Notes under the pieces: model-generated
Seen by the model: only the letters and a program-made list of their open reading frames with translations
Told to the model about the DNA's origin: nothing
The model's database searches: none
Shown: piece after piece, positions 1-10,146 of the stretch
Layout of the letters: the number at the start of each line of letters is the position of its first letter
Numbering within the stretch: position 1 is the stretch's first letter
Translations under genes and position numbers: made by a program
DNA from: Kipferlia bialata
Lineage: Eukaryota; Fornicata
Assembly (NCBI GenBank): GCA_003568945.1
Contig: BDIP01000035.1
Coordinates: forward strand, 6,487 to 36,091
Length of the DNA stretch: 29,605 nucleotides
Direction: 5' to 3'

Positions 1-50
1 CTATATATGTGTGTATTAGTGTAGTTATACATATATACCTGTGGGGGGAG

Positions 51-1848
51 GTGGATAGGGTGGTGGAGGCATTGAGAAAGGGTGAGTGTATAGTCACATC
101 CACACTGCTCATCGATTCCGAGAATGCTCTATATATACATGTGTACCCATAGTGTATGTGGATTCTCTCCTCCTCCTCCTCACCCCCCTAGGCACCAAGG
201 TCAACCCCCGCACCCAATGTATGCTCTATCTCTCTCTCTCTCTCTCTCCTTCTCTCTCTCTCTCTATATATATATATATCCCCCTCACCCCATAGGCACC
301 AAGGTCAACCCCCGCACCCCTGCCCTGGGCCAGTCAGATGACATGGGCATACTCAGTGTGATAGCCGCTACACCAGGTATGTATAATGGTATTTCTATAT
401 ATGTGTATATACGCAGTGTATGTGTATCTAGTGGTTCAATGGGCATACTCAGCGTGATAGAAGCAACAGCACGTGGGCATACATGTATATATACCATTGG
501 ATATTTGAAGAGTGTCTATCTATCTGTATCTGTATGTATATGTGTATGTGTCTCTTACCCCCCAGCCGCCCCCCTGTCTGTGACTGAGGAGGAGGTTGAG
601 CTGTCCAAGGGTCTAGTGCTCACGCTGGTACTGACCTCACCGGATATGGTGCTCAGTGCCATATGTCACAACTCGAGGTATGCAGAGGGAAATTGCATAT
701 AACTAAATTTGTAATACACATTCACACATGTGTAACCGTATGAATGCATATGCCACAACCTAGGGTATATTTTCACACTATTCTATGTTATTCTACATTG
801 CATTTATCTAAGAATTGTTCTCTAATCATATATGCATGTATATGATAGATATGTATTTAACCCCCCTAGGATCATGGCCATCTTCCTCCCTGTCCTTGAT
901 TCTTATATAGGCGTGTTCAGTATTATATGTGTTCTATCCATCTCTAACCCCCTAGGATCATGGGCATCTTCCTACCCGTGCTTGAGGCTGCCAAGGCAAC
1001 GGCACTGGCCGTGGCAGACGTGGCGGGGGTGCAGGTATATAGAAGTGTGTATACAATCTAACTATTATTATATATAGAGAGTATATGCTTATTTATGTAT
1101 GGAGAGACAGAGTGATCATGGGTAGTGTGAGCGTGGCTGGGTTGCAGATACCTTATGAGTATTTACATACTCCTATGGTCAGGCCCACTCTATGCTACAT
1201 AGGGATGGCATGTATATATGTGTTATGCCATGTATACTTTCATATGTCTATGTATATATATATATGTACATCTCTATATGCACTCTATTACTAACCCTCA
1301 GGCCCACTCCATCCTACATAGGGATAGCATGTATATATATTTTTATGCCATATATACTTTCATATCTCTATGTATATATCCATATTGATATCCTATGTAC
1401 TTACACCTTGGCCCACTCCATCCTGCACCGGGATGGCCTGGCCACTACTGTATATATATATATATACATCTCTATATACTCTCAATATCTCATTAACCCT
1501 CAGGCCCACTCCATATTACATAGGGATGGCCTGGCCACGGCTAGGGCCCACATTGCATCACTGAGGCACAGATCATCGACCAGGGACATACCCACTAAGC
1601 TGCTAGGTGGGTAGTAGTGGACTATATATGTATATATCTATATACATATACGGCCCTCACCCCCAGTGTACCAGCTCATGTTCATGCTACCTATCAATAT
1701 GGTCCAGTATCATATATGCATGTGTATTATCATATGTGTTAACCTCTAACCCCAGGTTACCAGTATGTATCATGTAGTTGTATTTACAATGTTCATTAAC
1801 CCCAGTGTACCAGTTGATGTTCATGCTGGCCCCCATGGCCACCAGACA

Positions 1849-1881
<33 letters not shown>

Positions 1882-4800
1882 TTTATATGTATATGTATAC
1901 ATGTGCATTAGTATTATATATATATATATTAATACTGATAGCTACCTACTGACCCCAGTCTATCAATTGATGTTCATGCTGGCCCCCATGGCCACCAGAC
2001 TCACAGACATCGGCACAGTGCTGTTGATGCTGAGGTGGGTATATTCCCTTGTACATGTATTTATACCATGTGCAATATACTATATTCTATATAGTTAGAA
2101 TACGTTGTATAGTTTCAAGTATGTTACTGCATGATGACATATTACCCCCTCACCTCTCACCCCCTAGGGAGAAGCTCCTCGATGGCGTTGCCTCCTCTCT
2201 AGTGAATGGGTCGAGGAGGGCTAGAGTACTCACAATGGCGCAGATGGGTGAGGCTACACATATTACACTTCTACTCTAAATGTGTTTGTATTATATGTTA
2301 ATGTATATATATATTACTGACCCTTACCTCCAGCCCTTGAGGTAGCAGAGTGCTCCGTTGTCCTCTTACTCAAGGAGGAGGCAGCCAAGGAACTGACGGT
2401 ACGGATTGTATATATACAGTATATATACAGTATACATTAGTGTATGTATATATATATATAGATATGAATGTACTCAAGGAGGAGGCAGCCAAGGAACTCA
2501 CGGTACGGTTGACATCTATATACATATGTGTATAGTTATATATGTATATTCTATAGTTATCCTATATCATACTTACCGTATTTCATACCCTTCCCACCCC
2601 AATGACGTCAGGATGCCCAGCAGAAGACCCGGCACTCCCCCTTCTACCTCCTCGAGTGTCTGTGTGCCATATGGGTGGCAAGGTACGTTCTCTCTCTCTA
2701 TATATATATATGAATTTGTATTCCTCTGCTTGTCTAACATTAATATATGTATATGTATATACTACTACTGCTGATACCTCTTCGAGTGTCTGTGTGCCAT
2801 ATGGGTGGCTAGGTATGGGATATGTATATGTATATGAGTCTAAACACAGCTACTTATGTTGTATACAGTCTATTTGGAGCTGTGTGCCATATATGGGTGC
2901 CTAGGTACTCTCTCTCTCTCTCTCTCTCTCTAATTACATATCTGAACATATACATATATGTTACATATCCATATACCTCCTAACCGCCCAGGTCCCCCCA
3001 GGTCTGGGAGGCTGTGTCCACAGTTACTATGTATACATGCTCCCTCCTCTCATATATACATATATATGTGTGTACCTCTATCTCCATATACACACTCAAT
3101 ATAGGTCCCCCGAGGCCTGGGAGGATGTGTCCACTGTGTCCCAGCTGGTGGCATCTAGACGGATGATGCTCGCTGGGCTGGCAGACCAAGTGGGAGGTAT
3201 GTTGTGTATATATACAGACGATATGTAGAGGCATAATGCTATTGTATTGCAGTGCTCTCTATCAATTGACGATATCTGTCTTACCTCACCCCCAGGCCTT
3301 GGTCAGCAGGTCCTGAAGCACCAGAACCTGATCAGAATGATAGACCAGACAGGTGGGTAGAGATAGAGTACATATATAACGCAGCAATATAGTATATGCA
3401 TGTATGAGTATTATAGGAGTATGCACAGAATGATCGACCAGACGGGTATGTGCATCTATGTCTGTATATATGTATGTATAGTCATATCAGTATCATATGA
3501 TACTCACTTACCAGCCGAGAACACCGTTGTGGACATGACCCTGTTGTATGTTCTATATATGGATGTATATATATGGTTATATGAATAACATGACCCTGTT
3601 GTATGTTCTATATATGGATGTATATATATGGTTATATGAATATATACCTATAACTGTCTATCATACTCACCCCCCAGCCGAGAACACTGTTGTGCACATG
3701 ACCAGACGGGCCAGGCACCTGGGGAGACCTCTCCTGGGGCTAGGTAGGGAGAGGGTATATGTGTGGAAATAATCACATATGCATATGTGTATGTATATAT
3801 CTCTCCCTAACCCCAGGCATGGCCTACCGCAAGGGCACCGAGCTCAGGCACTACTGGAGCCACATTGGCTACATCATTGAGAGCAGCCTGTGCCACATGG
3901 CATGCGGCAGATACGAGGTGTGTGTATGATATATACTGCTGTGTATTCTGTTATATACACAATCTACTCACCCCCAGACTGCCCTCTCTGTCCTAGTCTC
4001 CAATGACGTGACAGGGGATGGTAGAGTGGCATCAGTCATGCTCGCACAGACAAAGGTGTGTATGTGCACTGTTTACACTACAAATATTTTACCTAGTAAA
4101 GTGTAGTCTCTCGCCCCTAGAGCCGCATCCTCCCCGCCATGGGCCAGCACACTGTCCATTATTAATACTCTATATATATATATTATACAATGTAATACTT
4201 ATAGTGAGTATTCACCCCAGGGCCGCATCCTCTCTGCCATGGGCCAGCACACTGTGTATAATACTATCTATATATGTAAATATTGAATTATCAGTGTATT
4301 ATGCTATCCTTACCTCAGGGCCGTATCCTGTCTGCCATGGGCCAGCACACCGAGGCCCAGCGGGTATTGGAGGGGGCAGTGGCTACAGCTAACGGGGCCA
4401 GTACAACGGTACGGACAGTGCTGATACATCATGTATACCAGAATACATTTCATTGTACTCTACCCTTCTGCATATATATTTCTGTACATGTTTAAACTGT
4501 ATTCACCCCAGGCCTGGCTCCACCTAGGCCAGTCCATGGTGCATGACCTGCACTCACCCTCCCGTACCCAGAGGGGCAGACTACCCACTGACGCTGAGGC
4601 CCAGGCCATACACGCATCATCCCTGTCTCTCGTGCACTCTCTCTTGTCTAGCTGTCTGTTAGGTGGGTAGTTAGTGTATCTGCATATAGTACTCACTACG
4701 TATTTATGTGTACAATATTTCACAACCCCTTACCCCAGGCTGCCGCAGATACACCCTCCGTGGCGCCAGGATGGTGTGCTCTCTCCTCAGGGCTGTATAT

Positions 4801-7459
4801 GCACCCCCATACCCCCTGACCCTGGGGGGGACAGCGGCCATGGTAGAGAGAGTGGGCGGGTACGGTAGTGTGTATATATCAGAGTAGTACATTTATCCTA
4901 ATGGGGGGGAGGGCAAATAGTTGAGTCAGCCATACCACTAGTATATATACCAGATGGGTAGTCTGTTGTTGATCTGTCTAACCCCTCAGCTACGGTCTCC
5001 AGGCCCCTGATGCGAGTGGTGTTGTGAGGGACATGCCTGACCTGACAGGGGTAGTGCTGGCAGACGCTAGGTATAGAATGTAGATAGATATATATAAATT
5101 TAGCAACAACTTCCATATACGATATGTATATTGGTCTGACAGGGGTTGTGCTGGCAGATGCTAGGTATAGGTATATACTATATTTATTCGATAACCCATT
5201 TCGGTTACTCTTCCAATGCCTCTCTCGCTCATTCTACCTTACCCCCAGACTCCTCCACCACCGCGTCCCCTTCCTCCTTGATAGGATCAGACACGTCTCT
5301 AGGATGGAGAGAGAGAGGCAGGAGGGAGAGGGAGAGAGACTGAGACAGGCCACGCAGAGTGGCATGCCTGCCAAGAGGGAGCAGTCATTGAGGCCATTAG
5401 TGGTGTATGCTGCATCACTCGTACTGAGGTGGGTATCTCTCTCTCTCATTATACATATACATATAGATAGATAGGTATTTGTATTCATGGTTACTATATG
5501 GCCCTCTCACCCCTCAGGACCCTCTGCTCCGACGTCCCCCTCCCCCTGCACCTAGCTGTCTCTGTGCAGTACCATGCCCTACTCGCTGTGAAGGAGGAGA
5601 GAGAGAGAGAGACAGGAGCAGAGGGAGAGAGTGGGTCTCAGCCAATTACATCTGTCGATGTGCCCCCCTATGTGTCAATGGCTGTGGCCAAGTGTATGCA
5701 CAAGGGTATGCATATACATACACTGATACACACATATATATATGTATGTGTATCAACAGATACCTATTCGCATTGTACCTCACCCCTCACCCCAGGCCGT
5801 GACACTCTGTTCTCTGGCCTCCGTGTCTGTGTAGATGCATCTGCTGCACCCAACGCCTCTAACCAGGGGTCCATTGGATACACAGCGGCCATGTACCTCT
5901 ACTGTGTAATGCAGGTGGGTATTTATGAACATATGAGTTTATATATGAATATTTGTGCACCTTATACTAATGTATATGTGTATCCTATATGGTTCTTCCA
6001 TTTGGCCCTCTCATTCTCTCTATCTCAGTGTATTTTTCCCTCACCCCAGGCCCTGCACCCCTCTCTGACCCATGCCCTCAGGTCTCTGGCTCAGTCTGTA
6101 TCACACCTGGATGTGTCAGTGCTGCACTGGTGAGTATATGTATGTATATGCATATGCAGACACACTATATATATATATATATATGGATGGATACCAACTC
6201 ATACATTTTGACAGAACTGTATCTAACCCCCAGGTGCCTATATGCTCTTGGTGAGTTGATCACTGTCCGTGGCACACCTCTTCCCCCACCTGGGCCAGAG
6301 AGAGAGAGAGAGCAGCAGAGAGAGGCACAGTGTGTGTCCCTTGTGTCACTGTGCTTCAGCCATGCAGAGACTGAGATGCAGGACAGGCTTAGTCAGATAC
6401 CAGGTATTATTCATATACACCAGATAGTCACCTACATTCCCTACTCTTTGACCCCCCAGGCTCCTCCGATGCCCTGGCCGATTTCTCAGTCGCCAAGTTC
6501 TGTGCAGACAAGGCGGTGAAGACAGGTATGAATAGTGTAGGAGAACTGGATACTCTTTAACGTTTAGAGACAGTAATGGTACTGTTCTTTCCGTTCCTCC
6601 CTCCCACCCCAGGCCGTGGAGACTCGGATGGTGTCAGACAGCTGCTGTTGGCCAAGGCCACGATCAGGTGTGTATGTATGTACTCTCTCTTCTATCTCTC
6701 CCACTCTTTTGTCTGTAGTGTTGCACTATACGTATATGATTCCCTCCTCAACCCCCAGCCGCGTTGTGTCCTCCCTGCCCTGCTCCACCCCATCATTCTG
6801 CATAAGGGGTCTGGACGCATTCCACGCTGCATGCTCACTGTCGACAGAGAGAGGCAGGGGTAGAGAGGCTAAGGGTACCCAGAGACTGTGTGATAGGACG
6901 CACTGTCTACCTACCCCCACCCTCACTGAGGCTGTGAGTGAGGTGGCCGTGCACGACATACCCAATGCGCAGAAGGTTGGTACTTTCACTTCTATATTTA
7001 ACACAGTATAGCTGTGTCTTACATATGACATGTTCTGAAGATATTCAGGGGGTGCCTGTTTATATAGTAGTATTCTAGTCCTGACTCCCATATGATCTCC
7101 ATCTGGTCCCGTGTATTACATACCCTGTCTCACCCCCAGGAGGTTGGTGTCATTGCCAACGTCAAGACCACCCCATCCGTGGTGCCACAGGTGCGTAATA
7201 GCTATGCTGCATGTATTCATAAGTTATATACACTGGTATGTATGTATTTGTTACTACACTGTACTCTTATATACATCCCCCCTCACCCCCTAGGGCGATG
7301 CCAAGATGCCCCATGCCCCCTCCATGTGTGTGCCTGAGGTGTCACTCCTAGGCATAGTCCATGGGAGTGCTAAGATAGAGACATCCGGCCATGGCATACC
7401 TGTGATAGGGTGCAGGTACATTAGTATGTATTGTATATGGTAATTACTTGTCTGCCTAG

Positions 7460-7498
<39 letters not shown>

Positions 7499-8971
7499 CT
7501 CAGGATGGCCACCTCTCAGTCTGCCCCCAGGCACTGCCGCATCATCACCCTACCCCACGCCCTGCCCACTAGTGACAGTACCACTACTATGGATGAGAGT
7601 GACGCCACTGCCATTGGAGTACGCACTGCCCTGACCGCCTATGACTCCGGTGTCTCTGTGGATGCACTCTCTCTGGGCCAGAGGTTCAGAGACACTGTAT
7701 CTGCCCACACCCGTATGGATGCCAATATTGCCAAGAGAGAGGGGCCACAGGACCTGTTCCCCACCACCAGTGGGTACATGGCACTCACACCTGACGCTCT
7801 GGTGAGTATTTCTATGATAGCAGATACATTGTCATATATGTGTAGTTTCTTATAGTATGTCTCACCCCTCTCCCTCTGACCCCCCAGATCTGTCTAGAGC
7901 CCATCGACACACACTACCAGGTCCCCCTGTCTGAGTGTCTATCCGGCATAGAGATGGCCGTTCCCCTGTCACCCCCCATGGGAGGCATGTCCATGTTCCC
8001 CTTGCCCTCTATGGGTATGGGCAGTGGACAGCACAGTGGGGACATCACTATGCTAGGGAGTGCCAGTGGTGGGGAGGGAGAGGGAAGGGAGGAGGACAAC
8101 TCTGATCTGTGCGGTCTGGACAGGGCTATACTGCAGAGACACAGTGATGTGCACACAACAGCAGAGATGGGAAGGAGGGAGGGAGAGAGACCCAGAGAGT
8201 ACACATTCACTGAGACCTCTAGTCAGCTGCTGGATGAGACATTTGCCACAAGGTATGATCCTACTACTACCACTCATATACATATACAGTGTATACCCTA
8301 TCCATATATACCCCCCCCCTCTCACCCCTAGGCATGCCTCTGGTGGTCACACCCACCTGGCCCTGTCGTCTCTAGGCAGGGGTCTAGGCCATGCTCTGGT
8401 GACAGAGGCTGTGGTGGGTATGTGTGCAAGTGGCGCCGTAACACCCACACACACACCCACACCCCACACCGATATCATGTCCTGTGGGGTGTCGCTATCT
8501 AGTGGCAAGGTGTCTACGCTGGGTAGGGTGCGTACTGTACTAGCACCCCCACCCGCTGCATCGGTCACAGCACCACAGGCACACAAGACACTGCCGGACC
8601 CAGCTGTCAATGCTCTGCCCCCTATCCCTGCGCCTCTCCTATCAGCCCTACCCCCCTCTCTCGTCTATGGACCATTGGCTGTGGGGGTGGGTGTGGCGGC
8701 ACATGCCTGCAAGGCTGTCAGTGGGCTGGAGGACACCCTCACTTTACTAGAGACAGAGAGAGAGGCACTGTGCCCCCCTACAACCGGGGCTGGGGGTATG
8801 AATGCAGGGGAGAGGTGCTGTGCCGCACTGGCTGCTATAGGCAGTCTCTCCCCATCTGTTGTCAGACCCCATGTGCCTGAGACAGGTGATGGGGATGGTA
8901 GTGCATACCCTAGCTGTGGGGCCCTGGTGGCTCTGGAGGACAGCGTCAATAGGGGTAGAAGGTGGGAGTAG
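51..8971 (+). CDS. Large multi-exon gene, 3' part (31 exons visible), unrecognised helical protein
   Basis: Spliced by eye, 31 exons give one open frame of 4086 nt (1361 residues plus TAG at 8969-8971). All 30 junctions keep phase, which is strong internal evidence. The gene probably starts before the window; the acceptor of the first exon (51-81) is uncertain. I do not recognise the family. The first ~700 visible residues look alpha-helical, and residues ~305-445 (exons 13-16: ETALSVLVSND, GRILSAMGQHTEAQRVL, AWLHLGQSM) read like TPR or HEAT-type helical pairs. Arg/Glu-rich low-complexity stretches encoded by GA repeats interrupt the middle (exons 19, 20, 23). The C-terminal part is rich in Gly, Ala, Pro and Ser. 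No catalytic motif, signal peptide or membrane segment is evident. It could be a scaffold or solenoid protein; that is inference only. Confidence 0.8.
192..475 (+). repeat. Edge copies of exon 2, one on each side
   Basis: Exon 2 (296-376) has a 5'-edge copy upstream at 192-218, identical over 24 nt, with its own CCCCCCTAG acceptor and followed by GTATGC. A 3'-edge copy lies downstream at 439-475 (MGILSVIEATA against MGILSVIAATP), in the same reading sense. Both sit in introns. Confidence 0.8.
870..900 (+). repeat. 5'-edge copy of exon 4
   Basis: Preceded by CCCCCCTAG, this 31-nt stretch reads IMAIFLPVLD against IMGIFLPVLE at the start of exon 4 (956). Three codons differ synonymously and two by an amino acid. 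Confidence 0.8.
1183..1449 (+). repeat. Three serial 5'-edge copies of exon 5
   Basis: Copies at 1183-1209, 1302-1328 and 1411-1449 precede the full exon at 1504, spaced 119, 109 and 93 nt. They read AHSMLHRDG, AHSILHRDS and AHSILHRDGLATT; the exon reads AHSILHRDGLATA. The third copy has lost its acceptor AG (TTG instead). Each is followed by GTATAT-type sequence, and the intron sequence between copies shows no obvious similarity beyond TA-richness. Confidence 0.85.
1667..1845 (+). repeat. Serial 5'-edge copies of exon 6
   Basis: Copies at 1667-1690 and 1806-1845, each after CCCCAG, precede the full exon at 1959. All encode YQLMFML, the second continuing to APMATR, and differ from the exon only at synonymous positions (TAC/TAT, CAG/CAA, CTC/TTG). 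A further remnant lies at about 1756 after CCCCAG. Confidence 0.85.
2471..2502 (+). repeat. 3'-edge copy of exon 8
   Basis: Repeats the end of exon 8 (2367-2398) with one synonymous change (CTG to CTC) and is followed by the same donor, GTACGG. Confidence 0.85.
2775..2904 (+). repeat. Two 3'-edge copies of exon 9
   Basis: Copies 2775-2812 and 2881-2904 follow exon 9. Each ends in a duplicated donor (GTATGG, GTACTC). The first reads YLFECLCAIWVA against YLLECLCAIWVA; the second is shorter and diverged. Confidence 0.8.
2992..3022 (+). repeat. 5'-edge copy of exon 10 with the better acceptor
   Basis: After CTAACCGCCCAG this copy reads SPQVWEAVST against SPEAWEDVST in the longer exon at 3105. 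The longer exon follows a poor acceptor, CTCAATATAG. Only the 3105 copy runs open and in phase to a donor. Confidence 0.75.
3426..3445 (+). repeat. 3'-edge copy of exon 11
   Basis: Repeats the end of exon 11 (RMIDQT) with two synonymous differences (ATA/ATC, ACA/ACG) and a duplicated donor, GTATGT. Confidence 0.75.
3515..3642 (+). repeat. 5'-edge copy of exon 12 plus an exact 55-bp tandem duplication
   Basis: After CTTACCAG, 3515-3540 copies the start of exon 12 (AENTVVDMT against AENTVVHMT). Units 3533-3587 and 3588-3642 are identical 55-mers beginning inside the copied exon edge (ACATGACC) and ending in TA-rich intron. This is a recent tandem duplication with one breakpoint in exon-derived sequence, or an assembly stutter. 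Confidence 0.85.
4121..4253 (+). repeat. Two 33-nt 5'-edge copies of exon 15
   Basis: Copies 4121-4153 and 4221-4253 precede the exon at 4319, about 100 nt apart. Each is exactly 33 nt, follows an AG and is followed by GT, so each could be an in-frame 11-codon microexon (SRILPAMGQHT, GRILSAMGQHT). The second differs from the exon only synonymously (CGC/CGT, CTC/CTG, ACT/ACC). Confidence 0.82.
5136..5164 (+). repeat. 3'-edge copy of exon 18
   Basis: Repeats LTGVVLADA from the end of exon 18 (5042-5070) with two synonymous changes (GTA/GTT, GAC/GAT) and the same donor, GTATAG. It is the last edge copy in the plus-strand gene. Confidence 0.85.
5518..8971 (+). other. Exons 20-31 of the unrecognised plus-strand gene, compact introns
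   Basis: Exons: 5518-5705, 5796-5914, 6050-6129, 6234-6403, 6460-6525, 6613-6667, 6759-6975, 7140-7190, 7294-7415, 7504-7801, 7888-8252, 8332-8971. All introns are 56-164 nt with a single clear acceptor, and none contains a copy of exon sequence, unlike the upstream half. Exon 26 ends at an atypical donor, GTTGGT. The last three exons are long and encode a Met/Gly/Ser-rich stretch (near 7960-8080), a Thr/Pro/His stretch (8440-8470) and an Ala/Pro-rich tail that ends in RRWE. Confidence 0.85.
7461..7494 (+). repeat. Intronic (CT)n microsatellite
   Basis: A run of CT dinucleotides lies just upstream of the acceptor of exon 29 and may serve as its polypyrimidine tract. Similar sense-strand CT tracts lie at about 229-264 and 2909-2931. 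Confidence 0.9.
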
Positions 8972-9163
8972 ACAGAATGGATGCTCCCACATGAATAGAT
9001 ATAGTATTCAACACTTGCTCGTCTGTCATTTATAGGTCTATACATGTATGTGTCTGTATGTGGTAAGAAAGGGACGCCCTGCCAAGGCTAGAATTTAGCT
9101 CGGTGGGTCATACCATATAACTGTGAAAAGAGAAAGCTGGCTGGGTCTAACCCAGACCAGACC
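8972..9163. other. Intergenic spacer between convergent genes
   Basis: 192 nt lie between the TAG of the plus gene and the TAG of the first kelch-like gene. I see no further gene. The last ~30 nt (from about 9138) resemble 10843-10851 and beyond, next to the second kelch-like gene, so the paralogy extends past the stop codon. Confidence 0.7.
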
Positions 9164-10015
9164 CTATACATGGCACACCTTCAACACAAATGCCCTTTTG
9201 GAGTAGTCTGTTATGACTAGAACACTGTCACTACTAAGGACACAGACCCTATACACCCTCTCGCTCCTGGAAATACCCAATACACTTGCCACAAGTCCAA
9301 GGTCCACACTCTCCCCGGATACCCTCTCATGCAGTCTCACAACCTGTCTGTATCCCGTTGATATCTCCATTAGGACCCTATCTAGAGGGAGTAGGGTTCC
9401 TAGGGCCTCTCCCTCTCTGAGGGTCTCAGTCACAGTGCTACCCTCTCTTAGGCCGCACAGCCCACTCTCCCCATACCAATACCACTCTTCAGCCCCTTTC
9501 ACCAGGATGTAGGTCTCAGTACGAGGGAGAAGGTCGGTGCATTCACTCCACTCTCTTGTCTCTGTATTGTAGAAAACGGTCGTGGTTGGGTATCCAAGTG
9601 GCTCTCGGAACCACAGACTCTTCTCGACGACTCCTGAGGCACGTTCATCTATGATTCGTCTAGACTGCTCGTAGACGAGAGTTTCAACCAGCCTCCATGT
9701 GTGTGTGTCTAGCGACAGCGCCCAGAGTGCTATTTTGTCGGTATAGAGAGGGACCTCCTTGGCATATACATCACCACCCACACGGCCAATGGGGGAAAGA
9801 TTGCCGGCTGGGCACCACACCATCTCTTTATGAATCGTGTAGTCACTGCGGATGGTGATTATGACCGCCACGTATCTACCACTAGTCAAGTGTCTTCCAA
9901 TCCCAATTGCTTGGTTCTGACCTAGGCTGTGGAGTTTCATATCGGGTACATCGTGGCCCCAGAGCTTGAGAGGTATCTCTGTAGCCAGGAGCTGAATTTG
10001 AGGCTCCAGTGACAT
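9164..10015 (-). CDS. Intronless kelch-like repeat protein, paralogue A
   Basis: The open frame encodes 302 residues if started at 10072. I prefer the Met at 10015 (283 residues), because MSLEPQIQ there aligns with MTLEPLIQ in the neighbouring paralogue and a 10-bp stem-loop covers the upstream start. Kelch-type strands are visible: WALSLDTHTWRLVETL, VFYNTETREWSEC, AEEWYWYG and KRAFVLKV, with the aromatic/Trp spacing of kelch blades. The family function is protein binding through a beta-propeller, but this protein is short for six full blades and no partner domain (BTB, F-box) is visible. There is no signal peptide at the preferred start. It is intronless between two intron-dense genes and runs in the same direction as its paralogue. 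Confidence 0.8.
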   Translation of the reverse strand: MSLEPQIQLLATEIPLKLWGHDVPDMKLHSLGQNQAIGIGRHLTSGRYVAVIITIRSDYTIHKEMVWCPAGNLSPIGRVGGDVYAKEVPLYTDKIALWALSLDTHTWRLVETLVYEQSRRIIDERASGVVEKSLWFREPLGYPTTTVFYNTETREWSECTDLLPRTETYILVKGAEEWYWYGESGLCGLREGSTVTETLREGEALGTLLPLDRVLMEISTGYRQVVRLHERVSGESVDLGLVASVLGISRSERVYRVCVLSSDSVLVITDYSKRAFVLKVCHV

Positions 10016-10064
10016 ATGTGCGGTATAGAAGCAGGGGATGAAGGACACAAATAGCTCACACGAG

Positions 10065-10097
10065 AGTATCACTAATTGAGGGTTTCATAGTGATACT
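10065..10097. repeat. Inverted repeat at the start of kelch-like gene A
   Basis: AGTATCACTA (10065-10074) and TAGTGATACT (10088-10097) are perfect 10-bp arms around a 13-nt loop. The repeat overlaps the upstream ATG (10070-10072), so it is in the 5' untranslated region if translation starts at 10015. It could be an operator-like site or an RNA hairpin. Confidence 0.75.
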
Positions 10098-10131
10098 TTC
10101 ATTCCAAGCAGAAGTCATGTACACTTATATG

Positions 10132-10146
10132 ACACTAAGTTAGTGT
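10132..10146. promoter_or_regulatory. Perfect palindrome, 7-1-7
   Basis: ACACTAA-G-TTAGTGT lies about 60-120 nt upstream of kelch-like gene A. Position and symmetry suggest a dimer-binding site; function is inferred. Confidence 0.5.

Larger units (their letters stand above)
51..3196 (+). other. Exons 1-10 of the unrecognised plus-strand gene
   Basis: Exons: 51-81, 296-376, 566-677, 956-1034, 1504-1606, 1959-2034, 2168-2247, 2334-2398, 2612-2682, 3105-3196. Donors are GTATGT, GTGGGT or GTACGG type. Acceptors are C-rich (CTCACCCCATAG, CTTACCCCCCAG, CTAACCCCCTAG). Exceptions are exon 9 (AATGACGTCAG) and exon 10 (CTCAATATAG). The encoded segment includes VTEEEVELSKGLVL, IMGIFLPVLEAAKATAL and SPFYLLECLCAIWVA. 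Six of these nine introns exceed 200 nt, and those long introns, together with intron 8 (213 nt), carry exon-edge copies, listed separately. Confidence 0.8.
3296..5428 (+). other. Exons 11-19 of the unrecognised plus-strand gene
   Basis: Exons: 3296-3352, 3678-3743, 3817-3917, 3978-4055, 4319-4408, 4512-4662, 4739-4859, 4990-5070, 5249-5428. Exon 17 must end at 4859 before GTACGG, because the alternative donor one codon later puts a stop in exon 18; with 4859 the join reads VGGYGLQAP. Exons 13-16 hold the most TPR-like part. Exon 19 contains an ERERQEGEGERL low-complexity run. Short introns (61-76 nt) here have no exon copies, while the 325, 263 and 178 nt introns do. Confidence 0.82.

Noticed and set aside
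124-702. Long open frames running through introns, such as 192 codons at 124-702
   Set aside because: They read through donor and acceptor sites and TA/CT microsatellites. The spliced exons give a consistent phase instead.
1114-1148. Possible 3'-edge copy of exon 4 (VSVAGLQ against VADVAGVQ)
   Set aside because: Similarity is short and the expected donor is absent (ATACCT), so I did not count it.
1183-1606. Serial exon-edge copies as a CRISPR array or other spacer-repeat system
   Set aside because: The repeats are pieces of the adjacent exon in coding frame with splice sites, and the unit differs at every exon.
3533-3642. 55-bp direct repeat as the end of a transposable element
   Set aside because: The units are directly adjacent, begin in copied exon sequence and have no coding or terminal structure; plain tandem duplication is enough.
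3817-4662. Helical segment of the plus gene as the FAT region of a PIKK or TRRAP-like protein
   Set aside because: TPR-like phrases alone are not specific, and no kinase-domain motif follows in the remaining ~900 residues.
9213-9512. Plus-strand open frames opposite the kelch-like genes (also 10875-11132 and 11336-11641)
   Set aside because: They are antisense shadows of the minus-strand paralogues; the conserved sequence between the two genes is on the minus strand.
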